A DNA stretch of 64,000 bases from Bradyrhizobium algeriense (lineage in GTDB: Bacteria > Pseudomonadota > Alphaproteobacteria > Rhizobiales > Xanthobacteraceae): NCBI RefSeq assembly GCF_003062295.1, contig NZ_PYCN01000020.1, forward strand, positions 1-64,000, written 5' to 3'. Each line of letters starts with the position of its first letter. The stretch's first letter is position 1. Below are positions 17,690-26,041 of the stretch, one piece after another. Made by a program: the position numbers and the translations under genes. Below the pieces are notes generated by a model. That model searched no databases, was not told the DNA's origin, and saw nothing but the letters and a program-made list of their open reading frames with translations.

Positions 17690-18919
17690 ATGCTGAGCGT
17701 TCCGACGCTTTGGACGGTGTTCGTCATCAACTTTCTCGCGCTGGGCCTGATCTGGGCCTACGTCATGCGCAGCTATCCGTCGTTCGAAGCCGCGCGGTTC
17801 TGGACCGGTTCGGCATTCGTTGCGGCGGCAGGTGCTGCAATGGCGATGCTGCGCGTGGCTTTCCCGGATTCGCTGGTGCCGCTGCTGTTTGCCGGCACCG
17901 CGTTGATCCTGGCGATCTGCCTGGCTGCGATGGGCATCCGCAAGTTCTTCGATCAGCCGGTTTCCTGGCGCCTCACCGTGCTGGTCACCGGGCTTGGCGC
18001 AGCCGGATTGTGCTTTTTCACTTTCGTCTACGACAGCGTGCCCGCGCGCATGACCGTCTTCACGATCGCCCAGGCGCTGCCGATGGTGCTGAGCCTGAAG
18101 CTGTTGCTCGGCCGGCACGAGGGTCGCGTCAATCCGGGCGCGCGGCTGGCCGGCGTCGTCACCATTCTCATCATGGCCATTTTCGTCGCCAGGTGGATCG
18201 GCGCGGTGACTACCATGGGCGGCGGGTTCTCCTATATGCATTTCAGCCCGGCGCAATCGGTCGTCATCCTGGTGCTGGTGTTCCTGTCGATGTCGCTGAA
18301 TTTCGGCTTCCTGCTGATGGCGATGGACCGCCTGCGCAATGAGGTCGCGGATCTCGCGCTGCTCGACGATCTCACCGGCGTCGGCAACCGCCGCCATCTG
18401 CTGCAGCGCCTCACGGAAGAATGCGCGCGCTCCGAACGCTCAGGTCAGCCGTTCGCGCTGCTGGTGATCGATCTCGACGGCTTCAAGGGCATCAACGACA
18501 CCCATGGCCACGCAGCGGGCGATGCCTGCCTGCAGCATTTCACCCTGATGGCGCAGACACGCCTGCGGCCCGGCGACATGCTGGCAAGGACCGGCGGCGA
18601 CGAGTTCTGCATCGTGCTGCCGTCCTCGACGCTGCGCGAAGGCGCCATGATCGCGCGCCGCGTGCTGGAGGTCTGCCGCGCCGACGCCGAACAATGCGCC
18701 GGCAACGACATTCCGATCGCGGTGTCGATCGGCGTCGCGCAATGGGCCCGCGAGATGGGCGCCTATCCCGACCGCCTGATTGCGGCCGCCGACCATGCGC
18801 TCTACGACGCCAAGAAGGCCGGCCGCAACGACTTTGCGACCTACGAGCCGGCGCCGCCGCTGGCGCCCGAACCCGCAACGCGGGAGCTATCGGCTGTGGG
18901 CCAGCGCCAGCGGGCCTGA
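17690..18919 (+). CDS. membrane-bound diguanylate cyclase (GGDEF)
   Basis: 409 residues. The N-terminal about 210 residues form six or more membrane helices of no assigned sensor family, ending with FGFLLMAMDRLRNEV. A GGDEF domain follows: LLDDLTGVGNRRHL, DLDGFKGINDTHGHAAGD, and the active site RTGGDEF near residue 300. The inhibitory I-site RxxD is present as RPGD exactly five residues before GGDEF, so product feedback by c-di-GMP is expected. There is no EAL domain. It synthesises c-di-GMP in response to an unknown membrane signal. The amidase gene follows after 35 bp and may be co-transcribed. Confidence 0.93.
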   Translation: MLSVPTLWTVFVINFLALGLIWAYVMRSYPSFEAARFWTGSAFVAAAGAAMAMLRVAFPDSLVPLLFAGTALILAICLAAMGIRKFFDQPVSWRLTVLVTGLGAAGLCFFTFVYDSVPARMTVFTIAQALPMVLSLKLLLGRHEGRVNPGARLAGVVTILIMAIFVARWIGAVTTMGGGFSYMHFSPAQSVVILVLVFLSMSLNFGFLLMAMDRLRNEVADLALLDDLTGVGNRRHLLQRLTEECARSERSGQPFALLVIDLDGFKGINDTHGHAAGDACLQHFTLMAQTRLRPGDMLARTGGDEFCIVLPSSTLREGAMIARRVLEVCRADAEQCAGNDIPIAVSIGVAQWAREMGAYPDRLIAAADHALYDAKKAGRNDFATYEPAPPLAPEPATRELSAVGQRQRA

Positions 18920-18954
18920 GACGTGCTACTCAGGTCCGTCACTGGACCTCGATC

Positions 18955-19578
18955 ATGAATTTTCGTCTCGTCGCGGCCGCACTGTTCACCCTGCTGTTTT
19001 CGGCTTGCGCCGCCGCGCAAGCGCCCGACCTCGCCGCGATCGCGCGCGCGTCGGGCACACCCGATATTCCCGGCCTGAAGATGGTCTGGCTCGCGCCATG
19101 GGGCGACCTCGCGAAATCTCATCCCTGGCGCAACATCATCGTGCACCAGACCGAAGGGCCGGCAGGCTCGGCGCGCGGCGGCGCGCAGGCGCAGTCGAAG
19201 AACCCGACCCGGCGCGGCGTCATGGTCTGGGTCGAAACCGACGGCACGGTGTACTGGGCGGTCGCCGAACATCTGGTTCCGACCCACGGTGACGGCGCCA
19301 ACCGCAACGACAACAAGTATATCGATAACGGCCCGACCTATCGGCAGGTGGTCGGCAACAATTCGATCGGCGTCGAATTCGCCGGCAATTTTCCGGACGT
19401 GACGCGCGGGCCTACTGATGCGCAAATCGCGGCGTGGCGGATTCTGGTGAAGGTGCTGCGCGCGCGTTACGGCATTCCGCTCGATCGCGTCTACGCGCAT
19501 AACTGGATCGACTACAAGGACGCCCGCTATTGCGAAGGCTGCGTGCTGGCAAAGATGGCGCGGGACTGGGGCGAGTAG
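18955..19578 (+). CDS. N-acetylmuramoyl-L-alanine amidase (amidase_2/PGRP) lipoprotein
   Basis: 207 residues. The N terminus is a signal with lipobox-like FSAC (Cys about 19), so it is probably an exported lipoprotein. The amidase_2/PGRP fold is indicated by the zinc His in NIIVHQTEGP, the central GVEFAGNF strand, and a second His in YAHNWIDYKDARYC, where the following Cys completes a T7-lysozyme-like His-His-Cys site. It would cut the bond between muramic acid and the stem peptide. ATG at 18955. The 122-bp element A2 begins 16 nt after the stop. Confidence 0.85.
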   Translation: MNFRLVAAALFTLLFSACAAAQAPDLAAIARASGTPDIPGLKMVWLAPWGDLAKSHPWRNIIVHQTEGPAGSARGGAQAQSKNPTRRGVMVWVETDGTVYWAVAEHLVPTHGDGANRNDNKYIDNGPTYRQVVGNNSIGVEFAGNFPDVTRGPTDAQIAAWRILVKVLRARYGIPLDRVYAHNWIDYKDARYCEGCVLAKMARDWGE

Positions 19579-19593
19579 GGGCTCTCTCAACTC

Positions 19594-19715
19594 GTCGTCC
19601 CCGCGAACGCGGGGACCCATACGCCGCGGCCGTCGTAGTTGGAGATGAATGATGACTACCGGCGTGTAAATCATTACCGCCGCGGCGTATGGGTCCCTGC
19701 TTTCGCAGGGACGAC
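19594..19715. repeat. 122-bp element with terminal inverted repeats, copy A2
   Basis: Same length as the element at 13647-13768 and inverted relative to it. The arms extend over about 36 bp (CGCCGCGG continues the match inward) with a few mismatches between left (CCCCGCGAACGCGGGG) and right (CCCTGCTTTCGCAGGG). The inner CGCCGCGGCCG...GTTGGAG block is shared with copy A1 when that is reversed. Confidence 0.8.
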
Positions 19716-19747
19716 AGCAAGGTGAAACGCAGCCCCCCAAAAGACAA

Positions 19748-19771
19748 AAAGCCGGCGTTGCCGCCGGCTTT
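19748..19771 (-). terminator. rpoH intrinsic terminator
   Basis: Arms AAAGCCGGCG and CGCCGGCTTT with a 4-nt loop, followed on the minus strand by a T-rich run (TTTTGTCTTTT). It lies 26 bp after the rpoH stop. Confidence 0.8.
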
Positions 19772-19797
19772 CGTCAACTGGACCTTGATCGCGCGGG

Positions 19798-20697
19798 TCA
19801 GTGCGCGGCTTCGAGCGCTTCCGCTTCCTGCCGGGCAATCGTGCCCTTGACGGCCGACTGCACCTTCTCGAAAGCGCGGACCTCGATCTGCCGCACGCGT
19901 TCGCGCGAGACGCCGAATTCGGCGGCGAGGTCTTCCAGCGTCATCGGCTCTTCCGCCAGGCGCCGCGCCTCGAAGATGCGGCGTTCGCGCGGGTTGAGTA
20001 CGCCGATGGCGCCGTTCAGCGCCTGACGGCGATGATCGAACTCCTCGTGCTCGGCCATCACGGCTTCCTGGTTGGGCGAGTTATCGACCAGCCAGTCCTG
20101 CCATTCGCCGGCTTCACCGTCGTCGCGGATCGGCGCGTTGAGCGACGCGTCGCCGCCGAGGCGGCGGTTCATGTCGACAACGTCCTGATCCGTCACGCCG
20201 AGACGCTTGGCAATCAGCTTCACCTGGTCGGGGCGGAGATCGCCCTCGTCCAGCGCGGAGATCTTGCTCTTCGCCTTGCGCAGGTTGAAGAACAGCTTCT
20301 TCTGGTTCGCGGTGGTTCCCATTTTCACGAGCGACCAGGAACGCAGGATGTACTCTTGTATCGACGCCTTGATCCACCACATGGCGTAGGTAGCGAGACG
20401 AAAACCCTTCTCGGGCTCGAACCGCTTGACCGCCTGCATCAGGCCGACATTGCCCTCCGAGACGACCTCGGAAATCGGCAAGCCGTAGCCGCGATAGCCC
20501 ATGGCGATCTTGGCCACGAGCCGGAGATGGCTGGTGACAAGGTGATGTGCCGCGTCGCGATCGTCATGTTCGCGCCAACGCTTGGCGAACATGTATTCCT
20601 GCTGGGGCTCCAGCATCGGGAATTTGCGGATCTCGGCGAGGTATCTGGAAAGGCCGGATTCTCCATTGAGAACCGGCAACGTAGCTGTACGGGCCAT
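19798..20697 (-). CDS. rpoH: heat-shock sigma factor RpoH (sigma-32)
   Basis: 299 residues. It directs transcription of heat-shock genes. Sigma-70 region 2 includes EVVSEGNVGLMQAVKRFEP and TYAMWWIKASIQEYI. The RpoH box, specific to sigma-32, is present at about 132-145 as QKKLFFNLRKAKSK. Region 4.2 carries VSRERVRQIEVRAFEKVQ. Bradyrhizobia carry several rpoH genes, and which copy this is cannot be told from the sequence alone. GGAGGG precedes ATG 20697 by about 9 nt. A 215-bp spacer upstream should contain its promoter. Confidence 0.95.
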   Translation of the reverse strand: MARTATLPVLNGESGLSRYLAEIRKFPMLEPQQEYMFAKRWREHDDRDAAHHLVTSHLRLVAKIAMGYRGYGLPISEVVSEGNVGLMQAVKRFEPEKGFRLATYAMWWIKASIQEYILRSWSLVKMGTTANQKKLFFNLRKAKSKISALDEGDLRPDQVKLIAKRLGVTDQDVVDMNRRLGGDASLNAPIRDDGEAGEWQDWLVDNSPNQEAVMAEHEEFDHRRQALNGAIGVLNPRERRIFEARRLAEEPMTLEDLAAEFGVSRERVRQIEVRAFEKVQSAVKGTIARQEAEALEAAH

Positions 20698-20912
20698 TTG
20701 AGCGCCCTCCAGTGGTTCAGGCCCCCGATAGCGGCGGGCCCGGCAGGTGATCGCTGTGTTAAAGCCGACCAGGCTGCGATGTTCCGCGCTGGATATTCAG
20801 CGCAGGTGCAACATAGCCGAAAACGAACAAATAGGGAAGGAATGCTGACGTCACGTCCCCGTGTGGCAGATATAACCTATTGGTATAGCTTATCTTTCCT
20901 GAAAGGGCTGCG

Positions 20913-21941
20913 TCATAGGGCCGCTTCCAGCGCCTGTTGCAGGAGGCGCAAATCCTCCGGCAAAGCCGCCTCCCAGTGCAAAAATTCCCCGGTTCGGGGG
21001 TGTTCCAGGGCGAGCAGATGGGCGTGCAGGGCCTGCCGGCCGAGCGCGGTGAGTGCATCCTTACCTTGGGCACCGAGCTGCCCGGCCTTGGTCTTGAAGT
21101 GCGGGCCATAGACGGCATCGCCCATCAGGGGGTGGCCGATATGGGCGAGGTGCACCCGGATCTGATGGGTCCGCCCGGTCTCGAGCTGGCAGGCGAGAAA
21201 CGAGGCGACCGGCTTGCCGTCGCGCCCCTGATAGGCCGCCTGCAATTCCCAATGGGTGATCGCCTCGCGGCCGCTTTGGCGCACCGCCATCTTTTCGCGG
21301 GCATAGGGATGCCGGTCGATCGGCGCGTCGACCGTGCCGCGCTGGCGGTTGGGCACCCCCCAGATGAAGGCCATGTAGCCCCGCTGCATCGGCCCGGTGC
21401 GGCCGTGATCGGCGAATTGCGCGGTCAGCGATTGATGCGCCTGGTCGTTCTTGGCGATCACCATCAGGCCGGTCGTATCCTTGTCGAGCCGGTGCACGAT
21501 GCCCGGCCGGCGAACGCCGCCGATGCCGGAAAGGCTGGCGCCGCAATGGGCGATCAGCGCGTTGACCAGCGTGCCGCTCTCGTGGCCGGCGGCCGGATGC
21601 ACGACCAGCCCTTTCGGCTTGTCGATGACGATGATGTCGTCGTCCTCATAGATGATGTCGAGCGCGATATCCTCGCCCTGCGGCTCCGGCGCCACCGCTT
21701 CGGGGACGTCGATTGTGATCGTATCTCCGGCAATGACATGATAAGCGGGGTCGCGGATGGGGGCGCCCTTCGCGGTAACGGAACCGGCCAGAATCAGCGC
21801 CTTCAGCCGCGAGCGCGACAGTTCCGGGCGGAGCACCGCGAGCACGCGGTCGAGGCGGGGCGATCCCTCGTCGCCGCCGACGGTGACCTCCAGCCTTTGA
21901 CCGACGTTAGATGAGCCTTGTTCCAAAGCAGAGCCTTGCAT
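20913..21941 (-). CDS. rluD: RluA/RluD family ribosomal large-subunit pseudouridine synthase
   Basis: 342 residues. An N-terminal S4 RNA-binding domain (about 25-85, RLDRVLAVLRPELSRSRLKALI) is followed by the pseudouridine synthase core with the catalytic Asp153 in GIVHRLDKDTTG, and ETGRTHQIRVHLAHIGHP and LHAHLLALEHP further on. It isomerises uridines in 23S rRNA (RluD type by domain layout). The S4 domain separates it from RluA and TruC. The start at 21941 overlaps, as CATG, the ATG of the divergent gene; a start further in cannot be excluded since no ribosome binding site is evident. Confidence 0.9.
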   Translation of the reverse strand: MQGSALEQGSSNVGQRLEVTVGGDEGSPRLDRVLAVLRPELSRSRLKALILAGSVTAKGAPIRDPAYHVIAGDTITIDVPEAVAPEPQGEDIALDIIYEDDDIIVIDKPKGLVVHPAAGHESGTLVNALIAHCGASLSGIGGVRRPGIVHRLDKDTTGLMVIAKNDQAHQSLTAQFADHGRTGPMQRGYMAFIWGVPNRQRGTVDAPIDRHPYAREKMAVRQSGREAITHWELQAAYQGRDGKPVASFLACQLETGRTHQIRVHLAHIGHPLMGDAVYGPHFKTKAGQLGAQGKDALTALGRQALHAHLLALEHPRTGEFLHWEAALPEDLRLLQQALEAAL

Positions 21942-22278
21942 GACCGATACCGTTGCGCCCGAACCGACCCCCGACCAGGCCGCGCTGATCGCGCGGGTGC
22001 GGCGGATGATGCTGATCGCGGGCCTGACCTCGGCGCTGGCGGTGGCCGTGGTCCTGATCGCCGTCGGGTACCGTCTTTACCGTGGCGAGGGAAGCCCCGC
22101 GGCCGCCACGGCGGACATTATCGCAACCCTGCCCAAGGGCGCCCGCATCGTCTCGACCACGGTGGCCGGCGAGCGGCTGGTGCTGACGCTGGATATCGGC
22201 GGGGTGACCGAAATCCGCACGTTTGATGCCAAGACGCTGAAACCGGCCGGAAAGCTCAAATTTGTCAATGAGCCCTGA
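21940..22278 (+). CDS. small single-pass membrane protein (DUF6476-like)
   Basis: 112 residues: a cytoplasmic N terminus, one membrane helix at about 24-43 (MMLIAGLTSALAVAVVLIAVGY), and a small soluble domain of about 65 residues (GARIVSTTVAGERLVLTLDI). It resembles the DUF6476 family of alphaproteobacteria next to rluD; the function is unknown. Its ATG overlaps the start codon of the divergent rluD in CATG, so each 5' leader runs inside the other gene. Confidence 0.78.
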   Translation: MTDTVAPEPTPDQAALIARVRRMMLIAGLTSALAVAVVLIAVGYRLYRGEGSPAAATADIIATLPKGARIVSTTVAGERLVLTLDIGGVTEIRTFDAKTLKPAGKLKFVNEP

Positions 22279-22410
22279 GGCCTGCGCGATTGGCTTAAAG
22301 TGCCCGGCACCGGGGGCGAGGAGGGCTGGCAACAGGTTTACCCAACCGTGCGAGGGCCTTCAGACTTGCCTTGCCCGCCGCACATTTCGCGGCTATTCCC
22401 TGAGGCCAAC

Positions 22411-22485
22411 GCTCCCTTCGTCTAGCGGTTAGGACGCGGCCCTCTCAAGGCTGAAACAGGGGTTCGATTCCCCTAGGGAGCGCCA
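22411..22485 (+). tRNA. tRNA-Glu (anticodon CTC)
   Basis: The cloverleaf folds: acceptor GCTCCCT/AGGGAGC, D arm GTCTAGCGGTTAGGAC, anticodon stem CGGCC/GGCTG with loop CTCTCAA (anticodon CTC, reading GAG), T arm AGGGG/CCCCT with TTCGATT. Discriminator G and an encoded CCA end at 22485. It lies at the left boundary of the accessory island, a common integration target. Confidence 0.95.
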
Positions 22486-22706
22486 AGAAATCAATGACTT
22501 AGCAGGATTGTTCGGGCGCGAGTCCAACACGAGTCTAATATCCGGCGACGGCTCGTAGAGGCGCAGGGGGCACCGCGCCGGGTCACGCTTCAGCACTGCA
22601 AAATCCGAAATGGAGGCCCAGTGAAGGGCCGGACGGCCGCCCGGCCTGCTTGCGCTAGGTCGGACGCAATTTACAGGCCCCCCGGACACGCGGCGAGCAT
22701 GATACG
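22486..22706. other. island left margin after tRNA-Glu
   Basis: 221 bp without a supported gene. The minus-strand frame across it contains the RSLGESNP-type translation that arises from tRNA genes and is spurious. No duplicate of the tRNA 3' end was noticed elsewhere in the window. Confidence 0.45.
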
Positions 22707-23126
22707 TTGGACGCAACCGAACTTGGGATCGTTCACGTGGCAGTTCTCTTTTGGGTCATCGTTCTGTTAGCGCTCGTCCTCACGGGCGCAATTGTTCCGG
22801 TTTTGCACTTCGGCCTTTGGGCACTCTTGGTCGTGCTCATTCTGATCTTTTTGGCTTGGGGTTTCCTACGGCTCTGTGGACTCCTTCTTCGGGAGTTCGC
22901 GCCAATCAGGCCGCTAAACTTTCCTAAGCCCGACGATCCGGACCATAGGCATTATCTCGATTGGACCAACAAAACTGGCGAATTCGCCCGCTACAAAGAA
23001 TGGGCAGATGTCCAACGTGTCTTGGATGAACGACGGCAATCGGACGCAACACGTGAAGCTTTGTTTCGCAGAATCGAGAAGCGCGAAAAACGAGAAGCGC
23101 TTTTCCGGAAGCGCCTGAAACAATAG
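22707..23126 (+). CDS. hypothetical membrane protein with charged C-terminal tail
   Basis: 139 residues. Two adjacent hydrophobic helices at about 10-60 (VAVLFWVIVLLALVLTGAIV and LWALLVVLILIFLAWGF) are followed by a soluble region and a strongly charged C-terminal coiled-coil-like tail (RRIEKREKREALFRKRLK). The only in-frame starts are TTG 22707 or GTG 22737, neither with a clear ribosome binding site. I do not recognise the family. It is the only plus-strand gene among the palindrome-separated island genes. Confidence 0.5.
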   Translation: MDATELGIVHVAVLFWVIVLLALVLTGAIVPVLHFGLWALLVVLILIFLAWGFLRLCGLLLREFAPIRPLNFPKPDDPDHRHYLDWTNKTGEFARYKEWADVQRVLDERRQSDATREALFRRIEKREKREALFRKRLKQ

Positions 23127-23198
23127 CGGACCGCGCACTATGCTTTCGTAGTGCGACGATGTCAGCGGGAGGCTTGCTGTTCCAGACCATGAAGGTTG

Positions 23199-23244
23199 CG
23201 GTGACAGTGCATAAAATTCTGCCCGAAGTTTGAGTGCACCGTAT
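23199..23244. repeat. island palindrome C1 (right arm shortened)
   Basis: CGGTGACAGTGCATAAAATT starts the left arm. The right arm reads TTGAGTGCACCGTA, missing CTGTCA relative to intact copies. Copy 1 of six in the island. Confidence 0.75.
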
Positions 23245-23252
23245 TTCCAACT

Positions 23253-24538
23253 TTACAGCGATTCCCTTAACTCGCCTGCTTCAGCGATAAGCGCGTCCAA
23301 TAGCTCTGCGAGCTTAGACAGATCATACCCTTTCGGTGCGCCACCGCCGGTCTGCTCCAGGAAGTGCCGCATGTAGGACTCCTTGTGTTCTAACGCTCCC
23401 TGCCAGGCGTCGATTTCCTTCTTGTAATTGCTCCATACCACCTGCGCTGGCGGGTACCCGCTGAGATTCAGATCTAAGTAACACTCAATTGCGGCCGCGC
23501 GCCCGTTGATGTCGCAAGCGCTCACGCCTTCGGGACCAAGCGCAGGGAAATTTCGAAACTCGTCCATATCTGGCAGGAGCATCGAGCGCATATTGCTGGA
23601 AAGATTCAAGAGCTGAAGTTTTCGGTAGGCATCAACTCCCTCAGCGTCGTTATCGAGCAGGAAGAGCACCTGGTTCTGTATGTCGATGCGAAGAAGACCT
23701 TCCGCGAACTTCACTAGATTGCCGGTGCCCCAAAAATGATGCCGCTCTTCAACATCAATAAAGCGGAAGAAGTCAGCGACATCCGACCGGAGGATTTCGA
23801 GTGCGCGGCTTACGATGCGGGCATCCGAGGCGCCTTCGGTGGCAACCAAAATTGCTTGAGCTCGCGTTGCCCCGGGCTGGAAGTCCTCTTGGGAGGCCCA
23901 GCCTGCGTGCACAAGTGGGCCAAATTCCCAAATAACCTCGACTTCGGCATTTGCTGGATTTGTGCCGAAACTTGCAGCATCGCCGGCGCACTGAGAATGC
24001 ACAATCTATCCGACAAATAGCTGGCTTCCGACCAATATAAATCCGAACCGCCGGCCCAGGGGAGACGCTCAATATTGTCCTTGTCATTCGCTAGCCGACC
24101 TTGAGCGACTACCGCGCGCTCAGGTGCGTCGAAGTCAATATAATCAGATGCAAGGGTCGAGAGCGGATATCGGCATGCAAGGGAACAAAATTCCTCAAAT
24201 GTCAGAAGGGATGCCGCCTCTTCTGGCGCATCATCATCAATCATTTCCATCGTGGAATCGACTAGCGCTTGATACTCTTGTCGGGCTTTATCAAGCGTAT
24301 AGCCGAGCAGTTGAAGTCTCGGTAACACGCGCTTCAGGGGGCGCGCGAACGCGGCTTCATGCGCAGCGAGATCGTTCTCCTCTTCTGGATTGTCCTTATA
24401 GTAATCATAGTTGATGGCATCCGACCGGCGTCGAGTGAGATCGCCAACTTGGAACAGAAAGCCATAGTCGTTCCCCATGTCATTTTTTGCATAGTCCAGC
24501 GAAACGTGGCCTATAGTCAGTCGAATTTCGGTCCCCAC
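23253..24538 (-). pseudogene. HEPN/Toprim-associated protein gene, split by a frameshift
   Basis: Two overlapping minus-strand frames make one family-length protein. The upstream part (GTG 24538; reads to 23810, 242 residues) starts with a TEIRLTIGHVSLDYAKN segment like the HEPN/Toprim N-terminal domain. The downstream part (about 24002 to 23253) carries a Toprim-type core: ILVATEGASDARIVSRAL with the conserved Glu and LFLLDNDAEGVDAYRKL with Asp-x-Asp. The family-like join (SDRLCILSAP... then NPANAEVEVIW) requires a change of frame near 23950-24000. Such proteins are associated with mobile DNA and probable defence. It may be a decayed gene, a sequencing error or, less likely, programmed frameshifting. 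Confidence 0.65.
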
Positions 24539-24864
24539 GAGAAGATGATCTCCTGATCGCGCTACACTGTTAGGTTCGCCGCTCCGCCGATTTAGTGTCT
24601 TTTGGCGCTATCAATTTTTGCGAAACCCTAGCAAACTGCCAAATCGATGAAAACTTAAACGGCACAAAACCGCGTGACGAAAATGAACGTTATTCCGGAT
24701 AAGTATTACGGTGACAGTGCATAAAATTCTTGCCCGGAGTTTGAGTGCACTGTCACCGTAATCAGTAATCAGGAGAGCAAGTTCGACCTAACAATTTAGC
24801 GATCGCCGCATCGGCAGTTTCTTTCGGTCAAAGCGCGTGTGGATTATTGGGAGACGGTTGTGGA
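24539..24864. other. island spacer with palindrome C2 and tandem repeat
   Basis: 326 bp, AT-richer than the chromosome. It contains palindrome C2 (24705-24762) and the first copy of a 21-bp tandem repeat. No gene seen. Confidence 0.6.
24705..24762. repeat. island palindrome C2
   Basis: 58 bp. Perfect 17-bp arms ATTACGGTGACAGTGCA and TGCACTGTCACCGTAAT flank a centre TAAAATTCTTGCCCGGAGTT plus TGAG. Confidence 0.9.
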
Positions 24865-24881
24865 TTATTGGGAGACGGTTG
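24840..24881. repeat. 21-bp perfect tandem duplication at a gene 3' end
   Basis: TGGATTATTGGGAGACGGTT plus G occurs twice back to back. The inner copy contains the last codons and stop of the minus-strand gene ending at 24865, so the duplication has copied the gene's end. Confidence 0.85.
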
Positions 24882-25614
24882 CAAGTGTTGCCTGAAGTCC
24901 TGAACTAATGCCCTTGAGTTTTTGGGAAATGCCCGAACCCTGTGCGGCAATACTGCCGCTCAAGGGTGAAGCAACACCGCTGCCGCCACCGCTACAGATG
25001 TTACCACTGACGCGGCCGGTGAATTCGGTAACTTGCTGCGTGGCTGCATTTAGCTCCGCGACGGTAGTGACTGCATTCTCTTTCAAGGTCCGCGCTAATT
25101 GGTATGTTCGATTGACATCAACGTCTGCTGTCACATCGGATACAATCTTGTATTTGATAGGTTGACTAAGTTCTTCACCGTTCACCTTAATCTTTGCCGG
25201 TGGCAGGCCTGACTTGTCGACGTCATTTGGATAGACGTTCAGCCGCAGAGCGTAAGAAGGGCCGGGCGCTATAGGCCCCGATACGTAGGTCACGAAGGCG
25301 CCGATCAAAGCGGTTATTATAGGAACGACAATTGCAAGTCGTTTCCAGAAAGCCTCTTCAGTAGCAGGCGATAGTTGCTCACCCAATCCCACTACGAGCG
25401 CAATCTGTGCTGGCCGGTTCGGCCCCCTCCATGTCACTCGCGCAGGCCCCTTGTCTATCTTGAGTAACGTCATTGCAATAGGCTGACCCTTGGGGTCATA
25501 AGCGTCCTTGATAAACGAACTGGGGATGTCAAAAGCTGGGCAGCGCCATGCCGAAAGTCCAGAATCCCAATCATCGGACGACAATCTAAGTGTGAAAACT
25601 ATTCCCTCGGCCAT
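24865..25614 (-). CDS. hypothetical single-pass membrane protein with CSGGGSG motif
   Basis: 249 residues. A soluble N-terminal region (about 1-90, beta-rich by appearance) is followed by one membrane helix at about 92-112 (LAIVVPIITALIGAFVTYVSG) and an extracytoplasmic region of about 135 residues ending in a low-complexity Gly/Ser stretch with CSGGGSG near 208. The same kind of motif (CSGGSGG) occurs twice in the next gene along. No family is recognised. It is flanked by palindromes C2 and C3 and has its own spacers on both sides, so it looks monocistronic. Confidence 0.6.
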   Translation of the reverse strand: MAEGIVFTLRLSSDDWDSGLSAWRCPAFDIPSSFIKDAYDPKGQPIAMTLLKIDKGPARVTWRGPNRPAQIALVVGLGEQLSPATEEAFWKRLAIVVPIITALIGAFVTYVSGPIAPGPSYALRLNVYPNDVDKSGLPPAKIKVNGEELSQPIKYKIVSDVTADVDVNRTYQLARTLKENAVTTVAELNAATQQVTEFTGRVSGNICSGGGSGVASPLSGSIAAQGSGISQKLKGISSGLQATLATVSQ

Positions 25615-25822
25615 TTGAATGCCCCGCCCTCAAATTTGTCTGGTTGTTACAAAGCCAAAACGGCAGCCAAAGGTAGCACAAAAAAAGGCCAATCGCGAGA
25701 TGCTTTGGCCGCGCGGGCTGGTGATGTCGGGGCACGGGGCGCCACGCGCTGACCGTCTCCACACGTGTTAGTCGCTTGGAAGCAAAGAGACTTTTTGCGC
25801 GGCTCCAAGCAACTACGAAGCA

Positions 25823-25878
25823 ATTACGGTGACAGTGCACGAAACTCTCACTGGAGTTGAGTGCACTGTCACCGTAAT
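25823..25878. repeat. island palindrome C3
   Basis: 56 bp with the same 17-bp arms as C2 and centre CGAAACTCTCACTGGAGTTG plus AG. Confidence 0.9.
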
Positions 25879-25951
25879 GGGCAAAGACACGCTGATCGTC
25901 GAACTGGGCGGGCGGATCTTCGATGATAGCGATGAATCTGTTCGCAGGTAG
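25877..25951 (+). pseudogene. short gene remnant abutting palindrome C3
   Basis: 24-codon frame starting with ATG whose first bases overlap the last bases of the palindrome, ending in TAG. The sequence looks protein-like and high-GC, unlike its surroundings. It is probably the fused end of a gene that used to lie next to the repeat; no family assigned. Confidence 0.3.
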
Positions 25952-26041
25952 ATACCGGATAGGGCAATCACATCGTTTACCGCCCCCCGCGGCTGTCGAT
26001 CCAGCGCGGCAGCCGCGGCGGGACGAAACGATCCTTTAGCC

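Larger units (their letters stand above)
25615..26041. other. island spacer with palindrome C3 and a gene fragment
   Basis: 427 bp. It contains palindrome C3 (25823-25878) and directly after it a 24-codon frame at 25877-25951 that reads like a truncated N terminus (MGKDTLIVELGGRIFDD). A GC-rich inverted stretch CCGCGGCTG...CAGCCGCGG lies near 25987-26018. No intact gene. Confidence 0.55.

Noticed and set aside
19801..21914. Long plus-strand frames antisense to rpoH and the pseudouridine synthase
   Set aside because: Third-position GC shadow frames; rpoH and rluD motifs are decisive on the other strand.
22429..22716. Minus-strand frame containing RSLGESNP
   Set aside because: A well-known artefact of translating the complement of tRNA genes.
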